DNA of 34,483 bases from Mobilicoccus sp. (GTDB taxonomy: Bacteria; Actinomycetota; Actinomycetes; Actinomycetales; Dermatophilaceae): assembly GCA_030538585.1 (NCBI GenBank), contig JAUNTP010000012.1, positions 1-34,483 of the forward strand, given 5' to 3'. The notes below the pieces were generated by a model. The model did no database searches, was not told the origin of the DNA, and saw only the letters and a program-made list of their open reading frames with translations. Positions 32,969 through 34,483 of this stretch are shown in pieces (position 1 is the stretch's first letter; each line of letters opens with the position of its first letter). Position numbers and translations under genes: made by a program.

Positions 32969-33379
32969 TCAGTCCAGAGGAAGGGCGGCACGCAACGGCA
33001 GGTCCTGGTCGGCGAGAACGACCTGGGCGGCCTCCCGGGTGTGGCGGTTGACCACGACGGGAGCGAGCAGGTTGACGCCGGGCTGTTCGTCCTCGGCGCC
33101 GAGGTTGACGAGCAGCAGCACGAGAGCGTCGTCCTCGGACTCCAGGCTGAGGCGCTGCGTGGTCTCGACGTCGATCTTCGGGGAGTACTCCGGGAAGAAC
33201 GGGCTCGGGGCGATGACGACGAACGCCATGTCGGGCATGTCGAGGCACTGCATCTCGTACAGGCCCTCCGGGGTGGCGGTGAGGCTGAAGTGCTGCGCGA
33301 GCGGGAAGCCCACCAGGCCGTTCGAGAGGGTGATCTCGACCTTGGTCTGCGTACCCTCAGCGGTCGTGCTCGTGTTCAT
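32969..33379 (-). CDS. fliW: Flagellar assembly factor FliW
   Basis: FliW binds CsrA and flagellin, coupling flagellin translation to export. 136 residues. ITLSNGLVGFPLAQHFSL at the N-terminus, then CLDMPDMAFVVIAPSPFFPEY, and LVNLGAEDEQPGVNLLAPVVVNRHTREAAQVVL match the FliW core. GGGGGGA precedes the ATG. Sits between flgN and csrA. Confidence 0.93.
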   Translation of the reverse strand: MNTSTTAEGTQTKVEITLSNGLVGFPLAQHFSLTATPEGLYEMQCLDMPDMAFVVIAPSPFFPEYSPKIDVETTQRLSLESEDDALVLLLVNLGAEDEQPGVNLLAPVVVNRHTREAAQVVLADQDLPLRAALPLD

Positions 33380-33407
33380 ACTGTTTCCCCCCAGGGATGA
33401 ATGGTGG

Positions 33408-33920
33408 TCAGGACTTCTGGTCGAAGAGGTGGCGGCCCGAGCCGCTGGCGCGGGTGCCCATGGCGGTGTACGTGGAGTCCTGTTGCGCGTGGTTGAAGCG
33501 GTCGAGGGTCTCCTGGACCGCCTTGTAGCTCGCTTCGAGCATCGCGCTGTTGGACCGGCTGAGCTGTGACAGCTCTTGCGTCACCCTCGTGAGGGAGTCG
33601 CGGTGTTCGTCCAGGACGTCATCCCACGGCGCGGGCGAGGCCGCGGCGATCTCGGACAGCGGTGTGTCCTCGGGCAGGCCGAGCAGGTCGCACACGGGGC
33701 CGGCGTCGACCGAGCGCATCAGCTCGGCCTCACGCATCTCCCCGATGACGACCTCGATCTCGCGGGTCGACCGCCCCATCCAGCGGGTGCGCCCCGTCTC
33801 GATGAGAACGTGTTGGACCTCCAGGCGGTAGGTGAGGAGCTCCAGGAGTTCCTGGATGCGCCACAGACCGGCGGACAGGTTGGACAGGGCCGTCACCACG
33901 GCATCGGACGTGCCCTTCAC
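33408..33920 (-). CDS. flgN: FlgN-family flagellar export chaperone
   Basis: Probable chaperone for the hook-associated proteins FlgK/FlgL. 170 residues, mostly helical. Typical segments: ALSNLSAGLWRIQELLELLTYRLEVQ, TGRTRWMGRSTREIEVVIGEMREAELMR, and APWDDVLDEHRDSLTRVTQELSQLSRSN. GTG at 33920 has GAGG 5-6 nt upstream; a longer frame extends into the promoter region and should not be used. A sigma-28-like promoter lies immediately upstream. Confidence 0.82.
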   Translation of the reverse strand: MKGTSDAVVTALSNLSAGLWRIQELLELLTYRLEVQHVLIETGRTRWMGRSTREIEVVIGEMREAELMRSVDAGPVCDLLGLPEDTPLSEIAAASPAPWDDVLDEHRDSLTRVTQELSQLSRSNSAMLEASYKAVQETLDRFNHAQQDSTYTAMGTRASGSGRHLFDQKS

Positions 33921-34397
33921 GCGTACCTCAGCTCGTTCACGAGTCCCTGATCGGCCGGGGGTGGCGGGACGTAAGCGCTTTCGCCGCCGACGGGGGCCGT
34001 GAGCGCCCTTGCCGCCGGGGGTCCTCCCCGCGCGTGCAGTCGAGACGGTGCAGGTGGGGCCGATGTCGTTGACCCCATACAGAATTGCGTTTTTCACCTG
34101 ACCGAGAAATGGTCGCCTTCTGACTCCGAAAAGAAGTGGGCGATCGTATTGGACGCTCGATCAAGAATGTGGGCCACGTTGTTCATATGGGGGTCTAGTT
34201 GCATCTAAGCGGACGTCCGACTGTCATCCAGGTGGTGCTCAGAAAGCCTCTGACCTGCACGTTCTCGCTGGTCGAGATGAGTTGTATTGCGTCGGGGGCG
34301 TTTCTAGTTTGTCAGATGTGACCGCAAGTCTCACCGGCGGCGGGGGTGCTGCCACCGGTGAGGGAGACCAGATGATTCAGATGGGGTGGGAACGGCC
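33921..34397. other. AT-rich divergent control region of the flagellar locus
   Basis: 477 nt without a gene recognised by homology. From about 34075 to 34330 the sequence is clearly less GC-rich than the rest of the window, with runs such as GTTTTT and GAAAAG. Hairpin arms CTCACCGG/CCGGTGAG (34330-34337, 34355-34362) lie shortly before the sigma factor start. TA-rich motifs suitable for -10 boxes (for example near 34303) are present but none is decisive. Confidence 0.5.
33948..33974 (-). promoter_or_regulatory. Sigma-28 (FliA/WhiG)-like promoter for flgN-fliW-csrA
   Basis: Minus strand: TTAC, 15 nt, GCCGATCA (33955-33948). The -10 matches GCCGATAA at 7 of 8 and the spacing equals the TAAA-N15-GCCGATAA consensus; the -35 matches at 2 of 4. 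Start of transcription would fall about 20 nt before the flgN GTG. Confidence 0.5.
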
Positions 34398-34422
34398 ATG
34401 GCCGAGCAAGCTGACAACGTGA
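34372..34422 (+). other. Possible 16-codon leader peptide overlapping the sigma factor start
   Basis: ATG at 34372 sits 5 nt after GGGAG, a better ribosome site than that of the following gene. The frame codes MIQMGWERPWPSKLTT and stops at 34422, 25 nt inside the sigma factor frame. It could couple or damp translation of that gene. No conservation data. Confidence 0.25.
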
Positions 34423-34483
34423 CGAGCATCGTGGACGTGGATGAGTTGTGTCGTGCTCATTTGCCGTTGGTGCATTTTGAGGT
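34398..34483 (+). CDS. Probable FliA/WhiG-type sigma factor, N-terminus (runs off window)
   Basis: Only 28 codons are visible: a polar start, then VDELCRAHLPLVHFE, which resembles the beginning of sigma region 2 (…LVxxHLPLVxx) in flagellar/WhiG sigma factors. The neighbours are flgN-fliW-csrA with a sigma-28-like promoter. A GGTGGGA about 7 nt upstream serves as ribosome site; an in-frame GTG at 34386 is an alternative. Too short for certainty. Confidence 0.55.
   Translation, partial: MAEQADNVTSIVDVDELCRAHLPLVHFE

Overview
The window is a high-GC stretch from a motile actinobacterium. DUF3151, DUF3073 and BldC proteins, a class I (archaeal-type) lysyl-tRNA synthetase, many GTG starts and many start codons with a TAnnnT box 6-7 nt upstream (leaderless mRNAs) all point that way. 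A Micrococcales lineage such as Dermatophilaceae or a relative would fit, but that placement is inference. No tRNA, rRNA, CRISPR, integrase or transposase was recognised.

Left part (1-6.5 kb): a thiamine salvage operon on the minus strand (thiM, then partial thiE) behind a TPP riboswitch; a secreted M28/PA-domain aminopeptidase; exonuclease III; a secreted heparinase II/III-like polysaccharide lyase; and a ketopantoate reductase-family gene. Next (6.5-13.3 kb): an SDR oxidoreductase, pyrE, an AbiEi/DUF559-like gene bracketed by two related palindromes, a SpoU/TrmH RNA methyltransferase, an alkyltransferase-like DNA repair protein, a Dcu-type C4-dicarboxylate transporter, and a NarL-type two-component pair whose kinase has lost both its 5' part and its ATP-binding N-box and is joined to a truncated helix-hairpin-helix lipoprotein gene.

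Middle and right (13.5-32.5 kb): a backbone familiar from Actinobacteria (fba, DUF3151, purA, purD-purC-purS, SCP-like protein, purF-purM, DUF3073, bldC) interrupted by accessory genes: an intact esterase with an inverted, beheaded paralogue beside it, a Thr/Pro-rich lipoprotein, lysK, a HelR/HelD-type RNA polymerase-recycling ATPase with a LuxR-type regulator, and a spermidine synthase-like methyltransferase. purQ and purL, usually next to purS, are absent from the window, and PurS carries an unusual acidic tail of about 65 residues. The pur genes and pyrE supply nucleotide synthesis, and purA turns IMP towards AMP.

Right end (32.6-34.5 kb): the edge of a flagellar locus. flgN, fliW and csrA lie on the minus strand behind a sigma-28-like promoter; across an AT-rich divergent control region, a probable FliA/WhiG-type sigma factor gene starts and runs off the window.

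Most interesting points: the PurS/missing purQL arrangement; covarying palindromes around the AbiEi-like gene; a 21-nt antisense match between the TPP riboswitch 3' strand and the thiM translation start; the collapsed histidine kinase; loss of the expected zinc cysteines in LysRS; and the widespread leaderless promoter signature.
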